A DNA stretch of 38,118 nt from Bdellovibrionales bacterium (GTDB lineage: Bacteria; Myxococcota; XYA12-FULL-58-9; SYDY01): NCBI GenBank assembly GCA_005801425.1, contig SYDY01000050.1, positions 1 through 38,118 of the forward strand, written 5' to 3'. A model generated the notes under the pieces. The model did not search any database. It was not told where the DNA came from and was given only the letters and a program-made list of their open reading frames with translations. Each line of letters starts with the position of its first letter. The first letter of the stretch is position 1. Below are positions 23,575 through 30,832 of this stretch, piece by piece. A program made the position numbers and the translations under genes.

Positions 23575-23970
23575 ATGCTCGCCCTTAACATAGATCAAGA
23601 GACCGATCATCGCATAATGGCCAGCGTGGGCACTGTCACCCATGTGATCGACTTCCGCCGAGCATGGGTTACCCTACACGGACAAGGCGATGCCCACCGC
23701 GTGCTTGCATGCACCGCATTTCCTTTACGCGTCAGTGATACAGGCCGCCGTATTGTACTCCTTCCACTGTCCCGTGAATTTCCCCCATGGATTGCAGTGG
23801 CCTTCTTGCCCGATGATCATAATCCACATCCGATAGATCTCACACTCTCTACAGGTCGATCTGCTTTGATCTTAGGTGCCGACGGCCGCGTTATTCTTCG
23901 CGGTGAACACATCATCACCGAAGCCAAAACCACTTTGCGCTTGCGCGGCGGCCGCGTTGAGATCAACTGA
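23575..23970 (+). CDS. DUF6484-like T6SS-associated protein
   Basis: A 131-residue beta-rich protein. The layout is an OB-like first half (ASVGTVTHVIDFRRAWVTLHGQ, then RVLACTAFPLRVSDTGRRIVLLPLS and PWIAVAFLP) and a C-terminal DGRVILRGEHIITEAKTTLRLRGGRVEIN segment. This resembles the small DUF6484-type proteins found beside VgrG/PAAR genes, whose C-terminus recalls VgrG-type strands. The ATG at 23575 has AAGGAG 6 bases upstream; an ATG 11 codons earlier lacks this. The stop overlaps the next start as TGATG. The family assignment is from pattern memory. Confidence 0.7.
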   Translation: MLALNIDQETDHRIMASVGTVTHVIDFRRAWVTLHGQGDAHRVLACTAFPLRVSDTGRRIVLLPLSREFPPWIAVAFLPDDHNPHPIDLTLSTGRSALILGADGRVILRGEHIITEAKTTLRLRGGRVEIN

Positions 23971-24572
23971 TGCGAGGCACTTACCCCGAACAAATTACTG
24001 CCATTGGTATGGTGACACCCGTGGGATTCAGCTGGCGCGAGTCCTGCGCTGCCATGGATGCACAACTCAATCGCATGCGTCTTCATGGCAATGTACGCCG
24101 TGCCATGATCCCTGGACTCCCATCCGGCAAGACGCGTGAATTTTCCATGAGAGAACTTGCGCTGCACGATCTCAACACAACACCAGCGTTTATACACAGC
24201 GCATCAGAAATAAACTCAGAAGCCGGTGTTGCCTTTGCAGGCATGGGAACATGCATTCCCCATCCCAATGATCCTTTGTATCTGCTCAAAGGCGCGGTAC
24301 TTGCGCAAACAACAAATATTCAACCCCAGCTTGTCATTTCTGCATGGGCACCCGAAGCCCCCTATGATCGCCATTTTGTCCATGCACAAACACAACGAGA
24401 AATCGTATGGGGACGCCGTGTTCCCATGGTGTTCCCAACCCATGGCATGGGCGATCCCGGCGATGCAACGCTTGCCGTTTTGATAGCCTACGCATGTTAT
24501 CGCATGCTGCGTTCACAAACATTCACATGCATCGCAATACTTCCGCCATTTATCATTGGAGAAAATTCATGA
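23970..24572 (+). CDS. Ketosynthase-like (thiolase-fold) T6SS accessory protein, short
   Basis: A 200-residue protein beginning YPEQITAIGMVTPVGFSWRESCAAMDAQLNRM, which is like the N-terminal strand-loop of beta-ketoacyl synthases (GMGVVTPLG). Proteins with this ketosynthase-like start are often encoded beside DUF4150/PAAR genes. It is about half the length of a full synthase, and I see no active-site cysteine motif, so it is probably not a condensing enzyme. It is coupled on both sides (TGATG before, ATGA after). Confidence 0.65.
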   Translation: MRGTYPEQITAIGMVTPVGFSWRESCAAMDAQLNRMRLHGNVRRAMIPGLPSGKTREFSMRELALHDLNTTPAFIHSASEINSEAGVAFAGMGTCIPHPNDPLYLLKGAVLAQTTNIQPQLVISAWAPEAPYDRHFVHAQTQREIVWGRRVPMVFPTHGMGDPGDATLAVLIAYACYRMLRSQTFTCIAILPPFIIGENS

Positions 24573-24976
24573 GTCATGTCACTGCCGACAATCGTCCTGT
24601 GGTCCACGGCGCATGCCAAGGACACTGCAATGCATTTCCCAATGTGTGCTTAACACCAAGTCCTACAGGACCTGTGCCCATGCCTTATCCAAGTTTTTCA
24701 AGCACACAGTTTCTTAAAAAAGGAAGTTGCAAAGTACGCATCAATCGCACACCCATCGCCATTGCAACATCAGAACTAAGCGCAAGCCATGGTGATGAAG
24801 CAGGGACTTTGGGTGGTATTTTATCGAAGACCTGTGGCGGCAAAGTGATCTTTGCCACAAGCTCTCCGTTTGTTCGTATTGAAGGTCAAGGCGTGGTCCG
24901 AAATTTCGATGTAACGCTTCACAATGTAGGTGTCGTCGCCAACACGCCCCCAGGCGTTATCGCGGGGAGCCTGTAA
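24569..24976 (+). CDS. DUF4150 PAAR-like spike-tip protein
   Basis: A 135-residue protein with the DUF4150/PAAR-like pattern: NAFPNVCLTPSPTGPVPMPYPSF near the N-terminus, then SASHGDEAGTLGGILSKTCGGKVIF and SSPFVRIEGQGVVRNFDVTLHN. PAAR-like proteins cap the VgrG spike of T6SS and related contractile injection devices and carry effectors. No VgrG, Hcp or sheath gene is present in this window. The ATG overlaps the previous stop (ATGA), with GGAG 8 bases upstream; the stop overlaps the next start (TAATG). Confidence 0.85.
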   Translation: MSHVTADNRPVVHGACQGHCNAFPNVCLTPSPTGPVPMPYPSFSSTQFLKKGSCKVRINRTPIAIATSELSASHGDEAGTLGGILSKTCGGKVIFATSSPFVRIEGQGVVRNFDVTLHNVGVVANTPPGVIAGSL

Positions 24977-25356
24977 TGCAATTTCGGTCAAGCATCATCC
25001 TCTGTGATAAGTTCACAACACTTCTTCTCGTTGTCGCGAAAGAAATATTCCATCGCCATGACAACACGTGGAAACCCGCAAACAACCCGCATCCCATCCC
25101 AAATTCCGATCTGACACCACCTCATCGCAAGCGTAGCACTATGGATGGATTACCCGCCATATGCCCCGGTATTATAATCAACCAAGACATCCTTCCCATG
25201 CCTGTAGACATGTTTTTCCTCGATGAAAAAGAACAAACCCTCACCATGATTTGGAAAATTGTTTATGGATTTCATGAATTGTCAGTCCCCCCATTTCAAA
25301 CGGTGGAAAATATCAACCAAGCGATTTCGCAAAGCAGCGGTAGAGGAGTTGTGTGA
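24976..25356 (+). CDS. Small protein, possible DUF2169-like remnant or adaptor
   Basis: A 126-residue protein beginning MQFRSSIILCDKF, with a later segment ICPGIIINQDILPMPVDMFF followed by LDEKEQTLTMIWKIVYGFHEL. The latter resembles the C-terminal part of DUF2169 proteins (LDTV.IDTD...L.W), which accompany DUF4150 genes, but the protein is much shorter than that family. The start is joined to the PAAR-like gene by TAATG, with GGGGAG upstream. Its 3' end overlaps the next reading frame by up to 98 bases. A truncated gene or a genuinely small adaptor both fit. Confidence 0.55.
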   Translation: MQFRSSIILCDKFTTLLLVVAKEIFHRHDNTWKPANNPHPIPNSDLTPPHRKRSTMDGLPAICPGIIINQDILPMPVDMFFLDEKEQTLTMIWKIVYGFHELSVPPFQTVENINQAISQSSGRGVV

Positions 25357-25792
25357 AAACTTACAATTTCTTGTGCGCATAAAAAACAGAGACATCAAAA
25401 AACAACCGAGGTATCATGTCGCACAACTTGAGCGAAGGATCGGCAAGCAAATCGTTGCAGTTGCAGCGATTATTCGTGCCGATCCGCGCGTCTTACCCTC
25501 GATTGAAATGCACGATGGTGAAGCGCTCTATGTTTCGGCTGCCATACGTGCACGATTGGCATCAAAAACGCTCATCGAAGAGCTCACACACCCGGCATGT
25601 CAAAACATCCATGTGGCACACGCCATCTGCGATCATACGCCCGTTCGGCACCGTGAACGTACATTGCGTACTCTTGCACAAAGTACGCACACCACATCGC
25701 TTGTGACATGGTGTACGAATTCGTGGCATATGCAAAGTCAAACACCCAATACATCGGTTTGTTGCAGCCCTCACCCAAAAAAATTAACGTAG
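25259..25792 (+). CDS. Small unknown protein, weakly TIGR02270-like
   Basis: An open frame of 177 codons from the first ATG. The convincing protein part begins near KAAVEELCENLQFLVRIKNRD and continues YHVAQLERRIGKQIVAVAAIIRADPR, a helical pattern faintly similar to the start of TIGR02270 HEAT-type proteins that occur beside T6SS genes. The C-terminus is His/Thr/Ser/Cys-rich and low in confidence. The start is uncertain: ATG 25259, ATG 25274 or TTG 25349 (overlapping the previous stop). It could also be the displaced second part of a gene split by a frameshift. It ends 4 bp before the kinase start. Confidence 0.5.
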   Translation: MFMDFMNCQSPHFKRWKISTKRFRKAAVEELCENLQFLVRIKNRDIKKQPRYHVAQLERRIGKQIVAVAAIIRADPRVLPSIEMHDGEALYVSAAIRARLASKTLIEELTHPACQNIHVAHAICDHTPVRHRERTLRTLAQSTHTTSLVTWCTNSWHMQSQTPNTSVCCSPHPKKLT

Positions 25793-25796
25793 AGGC

Positions 25797-26927
25797 ATGC
25801 CAACCCAAGAAAGCCTCTTCGCCCATCCTAACAACATTTTAAATTATCTTCGTGATCGCGGGCATACCAACATAACACTTAAGAATGTCGAACCGCTGCG
25901 TGACAAATCCCATCATCTTGGAAAAGAATTTGGGTTTGGGGACCCTATTTTTGTTGAATTTGAATCTTCAGGAACATCCCATGCTATCGTGATCCGAACC
26001 ATGCGCGCCAATCAATTTGGCCACAGTCGACGATCCGATCGTATGGGCTCTTTAAGCGACGCATACGACACATACAATCAAACCCCCATGCATATACGCG
26101 CGCTTGATGTGGGCACCATTGATGCCCATGGACATCTTTATCCCATGCCACCCGGTGAACCATTTTTGGTTACCGAATTTATCCCAGGAAAAATTTACGC
26201 CCATGACATCGAAGAATGCAGCACACACAAAACCGCGTCGCCATCTCATAAAAAACGTGCGGCCATTCTCGCCCGCTATCTCGTCACATTGCATGCACAA
26301 AAACGAGATCGACTTCAACACATCAGGTGCTTGCGCGATACCCTGGGCTCGGGAGAAGGGATCTTTGGTATTTCAGACGGTTACAGTCCTGAGGATCCTG
26401 TGGTGACGCCAAGTCGTTTAGAACGCATCGAAATCGCGGTGCTGCGATGGCGATGGCGTCTTCGTCATTTGAGCCACCGCGCAGCACGCACCCACGGCGA
26501 TTTTCATCCATTCAACATTGTGTTCGCCCACAACGATACACCAGTCATTCTCGATTGCAGCCGTGGCGCCGAAGGTGAGCCCGCCGATGATGTCGTCGCA
26601 CTTTCCGTTAATTATCTGTTTTTTTCATTACAAAACGGTGAACATTTTACCGGCGCCTTGCGCGAACTGTGGACTGTCTTTTGGGAAACGTATCTCGACG
26701 AAAGCAAAGACACAGAGATCACCCATCTCGTCCCACCGTTTTTTGCCTGGCGTATTTTAGTTCTTGCATGCCCAACATGGTATCCCAAAACATCATCGGC
26801 CACCCGTGAGCGCTTGGTCCAAGTGGCTGAGAATATGCTCACTGGGGCACATTTTGACCCTTTTAAGATCGACGATCTTCTGGGACCAAATCAGGTGTTC
26901 GAATCATCCAACACATCACATCTTTAA
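25797..26927 (+). CDS. APH/choline-kinase-fold phosphotransferase
   Basis: A 376-residue kinase-like protein. The catalytic loop is THGDFHPFNIVF (232-243), and the metal-binding step is VILDCSRGAEGEPADDVVAL (250-269), equivalent to the D-x-(x)4-5-GxPxxD pattern of aminoglycoside/choline phosphotransferases. The N-lobe has FVEFESSGTSHAIVIRTMRANQFG, and the hinge is FLVTEFIPGKIY. It probably phosphorylates a small molecule or sugar; the substrate is unknown. It is the last gene of the sigma-54 operon, 4 bp after the preceding frame. Its last 65 bases overlap the convergent ATPase gene. Confidence 0.8.
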   Translation: MPTQESLFAHPNNILNYLRDRGHTNITLKNVEPLRDKSHHLGKEFGFGDPIFVEFESSGTSHAIVIRTMRANQFGHSRRSDRMGSLSDAYDTYNQTPMHIRALDVGTIDAHGHLYPMPPGEPFLVTEFIPGKIYAHDIEECSTHKTASPSHKKRAAILARYLVTLHAQKRDRLQHIRCLRDTLGSGEGIFGISDGYSPEDPVVTPSRLERIEIAVLRWRWRLRHLSHRAARTHGDFHPFNIVFAHNDTPVILDCSRGAEGEPADDVVALSVNYLFFSLQNGEHFTGALRELWTVFWETYLDESKDTEITHLVPPFFAWRILVLACPTWYPKTSSATRERLVQVAENMLTGAHFDPFKIDDLLGPNQVFESSNTSHL

Positions 26928-27852
26928 AAATCACCCGAGAGACCAACAACGAGCCTTCAAGATGCATCATCGCAAGACGCAAATCGTAAGGATCACCGAA
27001 AGTGTTAACAATCCTGATCCAGGACTGGGGTTCGTGATGACGCGCTAGGAAAGTTAAAATACGTTCAGGAAGCCCCTTCCATGCTTGTAAATACACTGCA
27101 ACTTCGCGCATCCATTGCATACGACGTTCGGTCACGCTCTCATCACGACCATTTAAAAAACAGTCGAGCAAGCATGGGATACCCGAAATAGCATGCACTG
27201 CCTCAGAAATAGAATCCTGATCCAAACCCGACATACGCAAGGCATGAACAACATCGTTATCTTCCAAGGCCGTCATCGCAATAAATTCAAACTCTGAAAA
27301 TAAAGCTGCGCTGGCGCGATTTCCAAACAATGCCCCTGTCCAAACCGAAGCGTCAAAGAGAGCCCTGATCTCCAATACAATACTGCGCAAATCGTCATGC
27401 GAAAGTTCAGATCCCACATCAATCACAGGAACAATCGGGCCTAAAGATGGAGAGGCATGTTGAAGCGATTTTAACGCCTTTTCAATGGTTTGAGCCGGTG
27501 GCGTTAAACGCGAAAATCGAACCTTCTCCATCACAGGAACATCGCCATCGGCATAGCGTCCCGGTAAGTTTGCTTGGCGCCGAACGCCTTCCCAAAGATC
27601 GGTCCAAAACCCGAGCACTGTATCTAATTTTTGTAATTTAACAGGGACAAAAACAGGAACATGACGCCCCACGGCTTGATGATGTTCCACGCGATGAAGA
27701 TCACGTTCACACCATTGTTTTAAAAGGGCGGTTTTTCCTGTTCCTGGTGCGCCCACCAGGACAACATGCAAAGACCGGGCCACCGCCGATTCAATGCGTG
27801 TAAGAAGATCCAGCCGTTCGATAGAAGAATGGGAATACGCCGCAGCGCTCAC
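26863..27852 (-). CDS. P-loop ATPase with winged-helix-like C-terminus
   Basis: A 329-residue ATPase: Walker A VGAPGTGKTA (33-42), a likely Walker B strand at GPIVPVIDVGSEL (about 158-170), and an AAA/STAND-type middle region. The C-terminal part (WKGLPERILTFLARHHEPQSWIRIVNTFGDPYDLRLAMMHLEGSLL) resembles a winged helix. It starts with GTG overlapping the stop of the TPR gene (GTGA), so the two proteins are probably made together and may interact. The role is unknown. Confidence 0.75.
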   Translation of the reverse strand: MSAAAYSHSSIERLDLLTRIESAVARSLHVVLVGAPGTGKTALLKQWCERDLHRVEHHQAVGRHVPVFVPVKLQKLDTVLGFWTDLWEGVRRQANLPGRYADGDVPVMEKVRFSRLTPPAQTIEKALKSLQHASPSLGPIVPVIDVGSELSHDDLRSIVLEIRALFDASVWTGALFGNRASAALFSEFEFIAMTALEDNDVVHALRMSGLDQDSISEAVHAISGIPCLLDCFLNGRDESVTERRMQWMREVAVYLQAWKGLPERILTFLARHHEPQSWIRIVNTFGDPYDLRLAMMHLEGSLLVSRVIFKDVMCWMIRTPDLVPEDRRS

Positions 27853-28487
27853 AGATCATCCTGAAGCGCTTCCAGATTTTTCTGAAGTTCAGCCCCAAGC
27901 ACTTCCTTGCCCAGATCCAAAGCCTGGTCGATAATTTGTTCGGCTTTTTCTTCGTCGCCTTGGTCCAAAAGTGAAATGGCCAGTTGATACAAATAAAAGC
28001 CCTGCTCTGAGCCATTGCCTTCGAGCTCTGCGGTATGAATCAACTTGCGCAATTGATGCATGCGATCTTTGCGTACGCGCACCGCCTCATCGTGTTGCCC
28101 ACCGGTTTCCAAAATATTTTCCAAAAATGCCATGGCGGTAACCGAATGGGCCGATACATCGACAGCATAACCAACGCGCCGCAATTCGAGCAGCGCCTTC
28201 GCATGCTCACCTTGATGGTAGTAACAAAGCCCAAGAGACGTACGCGCCGCATCCGACCAATAAGACGCCTTCACGGCCACAGCCTGCTCAAAACATCGAA
28301 CCGCAATAGGCAAATCACGGCCATGAAAGAGGTGGTGCAAACCTAGTTTATAGGCAGCTTCCGCCGATTCCTCAGCATCTGGATACGCCTCAACAAGGGC
28401 ACTGCGGGCCTCAACGATCTCCGCAACGCTGCCCCGCTCCGCATGTTTCACCGCATCCACAAGATCATCAAGCTTGGCCCTGTTCAT
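27849..28487 (-). CDS. TPR protein, cytoplasmic
   Basis: A 212-residue all-helical protein with repeated TPR-like units: YKLGLHHLFHGRDLPIAVRCFEQAV, TSLGLCYYHQGEHAKALLELR and YQLAISLLDQGDEEKAEQIIDQALDLG. There is no signal peptide. I prefer ATG 28487 (MNRAKLDD) to the upstream in-frame start at 28553, since the extension would run far into the phosphopantetheinyl transferase gene and has a non-TPR composition. The chosen start overlaps that gene by 20 bases. It is likely an adaptor for the ATPase encoded next to it. Confidence 0.75.
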   Translation of the reverse strand: MNRAKLDDLVDAVKHAERGSVAEIVEARSALVEAYPDAEESAEAAYKLGLHHLFHGRDLPIAVRCFEQAVAVKASYWSDAARTSLGLCYYHQGEHAKALLELRRVGYAVDVSAHSVTAMAFLENILETGGQHDEAVRVRKDRMHQLRKLIHTAELEGNGSEQGFYLYQLAISLLDQGDEEKAEQIIDQALDLGKEVLGAELQKNLEALQDDL

Positions 28488-29211
28488 CCAACATCCATCC
28501 TTGACCCATTCTACCAGAATTGAATGGCTCTGCGTGAACAACCGACACAACATAAGTCACGCCGTCAGCCACTACAGTATCGTACCTCCCATACAGCTTC
28601 AACGGCTCAAGATCTTTTGCTTTGGGCTCAAAAATCACATGCTGATCAGACAAAAGCCACTTCAAAACAACCTCCACCTCTTGAAACCCGATATATCGAT
28701 GGACAAGGGGGTTAAGTGCTTTGTACGCCGCTTCTTTGAGGGAAAATGCTGTCACTATAGCGCGCATACGGGCATCCGGATCCTCCGGCAACCTCGCCAA
28801 TTCATTGGGCGTCAAAATACGACGTTCAATAGGCACACGGGAGTGCCGTACCAGCTCAATATCCACACCGATCCCTTGGTGTGCTTCCATACGCGCCGCA
28901 CAGGCCGCAATCACATGGCCTTTGTGTGAAATTGACACCCCATAGCCATAAGGTGCCACCGGAGCACCCGATGTGTGTGCCATCATCGGCAAATGAGGTT
29001 GCGCCAAGCCCGCATCCTCAAGTACCAGATGGGCCACAAAACGCCCTGCAAGCCATTCTCGGGCACGGCGAGGTACCAAACTCTGAGCAAAGATGAGTTC
29101 ATCAGGGTGAGCCACCTGGGGCTCCCAATCCTTTTTCTGGCAGATAACACGCACCATTCCGCCGCGCAGGGGTGCAGAAAAAACGTCGGTGTAATAAATA
29201 GACTGCACCAT
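28468..29211 (-). CDS. Sfp-type 4'-phosphopantetheinyl transferase
   Basis: A 247-residue transferase. GVSISHKGHVIAACA (91-105), GIGVDIELV (113-121) and TAFSLKEAAYKAL (154-166) are the three motifs of the Sfp/EntD superfamily; Asp117, Glu119 and Glu160 would bind magnesium and CoA. It attaches phosphopantetheine to carrier proteins, but no carrier protein or polyketide/non-ribosomal synthase is in the window. The ATG at 29211 has GGAG 5 bases upstream. It shares the tetranucleotide CATG with the start of the divergent FAD protein gene. Confidence 0.88.
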   Translation of the reverse strand: MVQSIYYTDVFSAPLRGGMVRVICQKKDWEPQVAHPDELIFAQSLVPRRAREWLAGRFVAHLVLEDAGLAQPHLPMMAHTSGAPVAPYGYGVSISHKGHVIAACAARMEAHQGIGVDIELVRHSRVPIERRILTPNELARLPEDPDARMRAIVTAFSLKEAAYKALNPLVHRYIGFQEVEVVLKWLLSDQHVIFEPKAKDLEPLKLYGRYDTVVADGVTYVVSVVHAEPFNSGRMGQGWMLDEQGQA

Positions 29212-30832
29212 GCAACTCCAAGCCGATGGCATCCAAATTCCTCTCGTGGAACCTAGCATTATTTATGCAGAAGCCCACGGACAACTCGCCAAACATCTCA
29301 AAATCAGCCCAAGCGACATCCATGATATTCATGTTGAACGCCGCGCACTCGATGCACGCAACAAGCCCACCTACATCCTCGCAGTACGATTCACCGTCGC
29401 AGATGGACTTGGTTTGCGCCTGATCAAACAAGGCTTGGCCAAAGCATGTGCAATACCCTTGCCACCCACCCTGCGTATCACACAGCGCCCAAGCGGACCT
29501 CCGCCCGTTATTGTGGGTGCAGGTCCTGGTGGATTGATGGCAGCACTTACGCTTTGCGAAGCCGGTCTTGCGCCGATCGTCATCGAACGAGGACAACCCG
29601 TAGAAATTCGCGCACGCCAAGTAAGCCGGCTGTATGCTCGTGGTGAACTCGATCTCGAATCCAACGTATGTTTCGGTGAAGGCGGTGCGGGAACATTTTC
29701 AGACGGCAAACTGTACACACGTATTGGCGATCCACGCATCGATCGCGTACTAGCGCATTTGGTCGATTTGGGCGCCCCTGAAGACATTCTTGTGAATGCA
29801 CGCCCCCACGTCGGCACCGACAAACTCGTCAAGCTTTTGATTAAATTGCGACAACGCATTCTCAATGCGGGCGGCCAAGTGATGTTTGGATGCCGCATGG
29901 AGTCCGTCAAGCAATCCTTTTCACATCCCATCGTACGCACCAATCTCGGTGATATTGATGCATCGCACGTGATTGTAGCAACAGGACATTCCGCACGTGG
30001 CGTATGGCATCAACTTGAAGCCGCTGGCGCCAAACTTGAAGCACGACCTTTCTCTGTGGGTTTTCGTATCGAGCACCCACAAACGATGATCAATGCTGCA
30101 CGCTATCGCAAACATGCAGACAATCCACTGTTGCCAGCAGCCGATTACCGACTCGCCCACAATACTGCCGATGGACGCGGTGTGTATTCATTTTGCATGT
30201 GTCCAGGCGGCGTGGTTGTCACAACACCCACAGAACAGGGCGCATTGTGTATCAACGGCATGAGCTATTCAAATCGCAGTGGCCGCTTCGCCAACAGTGC
30301 CATGGTGGTCACCGTCGGACCCCAGGATTTTGGCGATGCATTGTACGGAGGTGTTGATTTTCAAGAACGCGCCGAGCGCGCTGCCTATGAACTTGGCGGT
30401 GGTGCATTTACCGCACCTGCTTCCTATGTCGACGATTTTCTAGAGGGACGTGCAAGCCAACACATGGGCGACACAAGCTACAGACGCGGCCTCACCGCGG
30501 CACCCTTGCATGCGCTGTATCCAGAACCTGTCATTTCGGCGTTACAAGAAGCCCTGCGCACGTTTGCAACACGCATGCCTGGGTTCGCAAGCCATGAAGC
30601 GAAATTGATCGGTGTCGAAACGAGAACCGCATCGCCTATTCGCGTGTTACGCAATGCCCAGTGCGAAATGGAAGGACTGCCCGGCTGGTATGCCTGTGGC
30701 GAAGGAATGGGATATGGTGGTGGAATTGTAAGCGCCGCAGTAGATGGCATTCGCTGCGCCGAATGCATCGTGCAAAATATCACGCATGACACGATACCGG
30801 CACCGGGCTTGGGTTCATATGCGCCGCAATAA
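29210..30832 (+). CDS. COG2509-like NAD(P)/FAD-dependent oxidoreductase
   Basis: A 540-residue flavoprotein. The N-terminus (about 1-95) is an extra small domain ending before the dinucleotide-binding motif VIVGAGPGGLMAAL (100-113). VCFGEGGAGTFSDGKLYTRI and PFSVGFRIEHPQTMIN are signatures of the uncharacterised FAD-dependent dehydrogenase family COG2509, and the C-terminal GWYACGEGMGYGGGIVSAAVDGI closes the FAD site. The reaction is unknown in the family. The ATG has no clear ribosome site, yet an upstream in-frame stop at 29195 leaves no earlier ATG. Its 3' end overlaps the convergent unknown gene by 53 bases. Confidence 0.88.
   Translation: MQLQADGIQIPLVEPSIIYAEAHGQLAKHLKISPSDIHDIHVERRALDARNKPTYILAVRFTVADGLGLRLIKQGLAKACAIPLPPTLRITQRPSGPPPVIVGAGPGGLMAALTLCEAGLAPIVIERGQPVEIRARQVSRLYARGELDLESNVCFGEGGAGTFSDGKLYTRIGDPRIDRVLAHLVDLGAPEDILVNARPHVGTDKLVKLLIKLRQRILNAGGQVMFGCRMESVKQSFSHPIVRTNLGDIDASHVIVATGHSARGVWHQLEAAGAKLEARPFSVGFRIEHPQTMINAARYRKHADNPLLPAADYRLAHNTADGRGVYSFCMCPGGVVVTTPTEQGALCINGMSYSNRSGRFANSAMVVTVGPQDFGDALYGGVDFQERAERAAYELGGGAFTAPASYVDDFLEGRASQHMGDTSYRRGLTAAPLHALYPEPVISALQEALRTFATRMPGFASHEAKLIGVETRTASPIRVLRNAQCEMEGLPGWYACGEGMGYGGGIVSAAVDGIRCAECIVQNITHDTIPAPGLGSYAPQ

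Noticed and set aside
23970-24572. Functional beta-ketoacyl synthase working with the phosphopantetheinyl transferase
   Set aside because: About half length, and no active-site Cys-His-His pattern was found; the genes are about 4 kb apart on opposite strands.
23575-26927. A complete type VI secretion system
   Set aside because: Only accessory and spike-tip-like genes are present; no VgrG, Hcp, sheath, baseplate or ClpV gene lies in the window.
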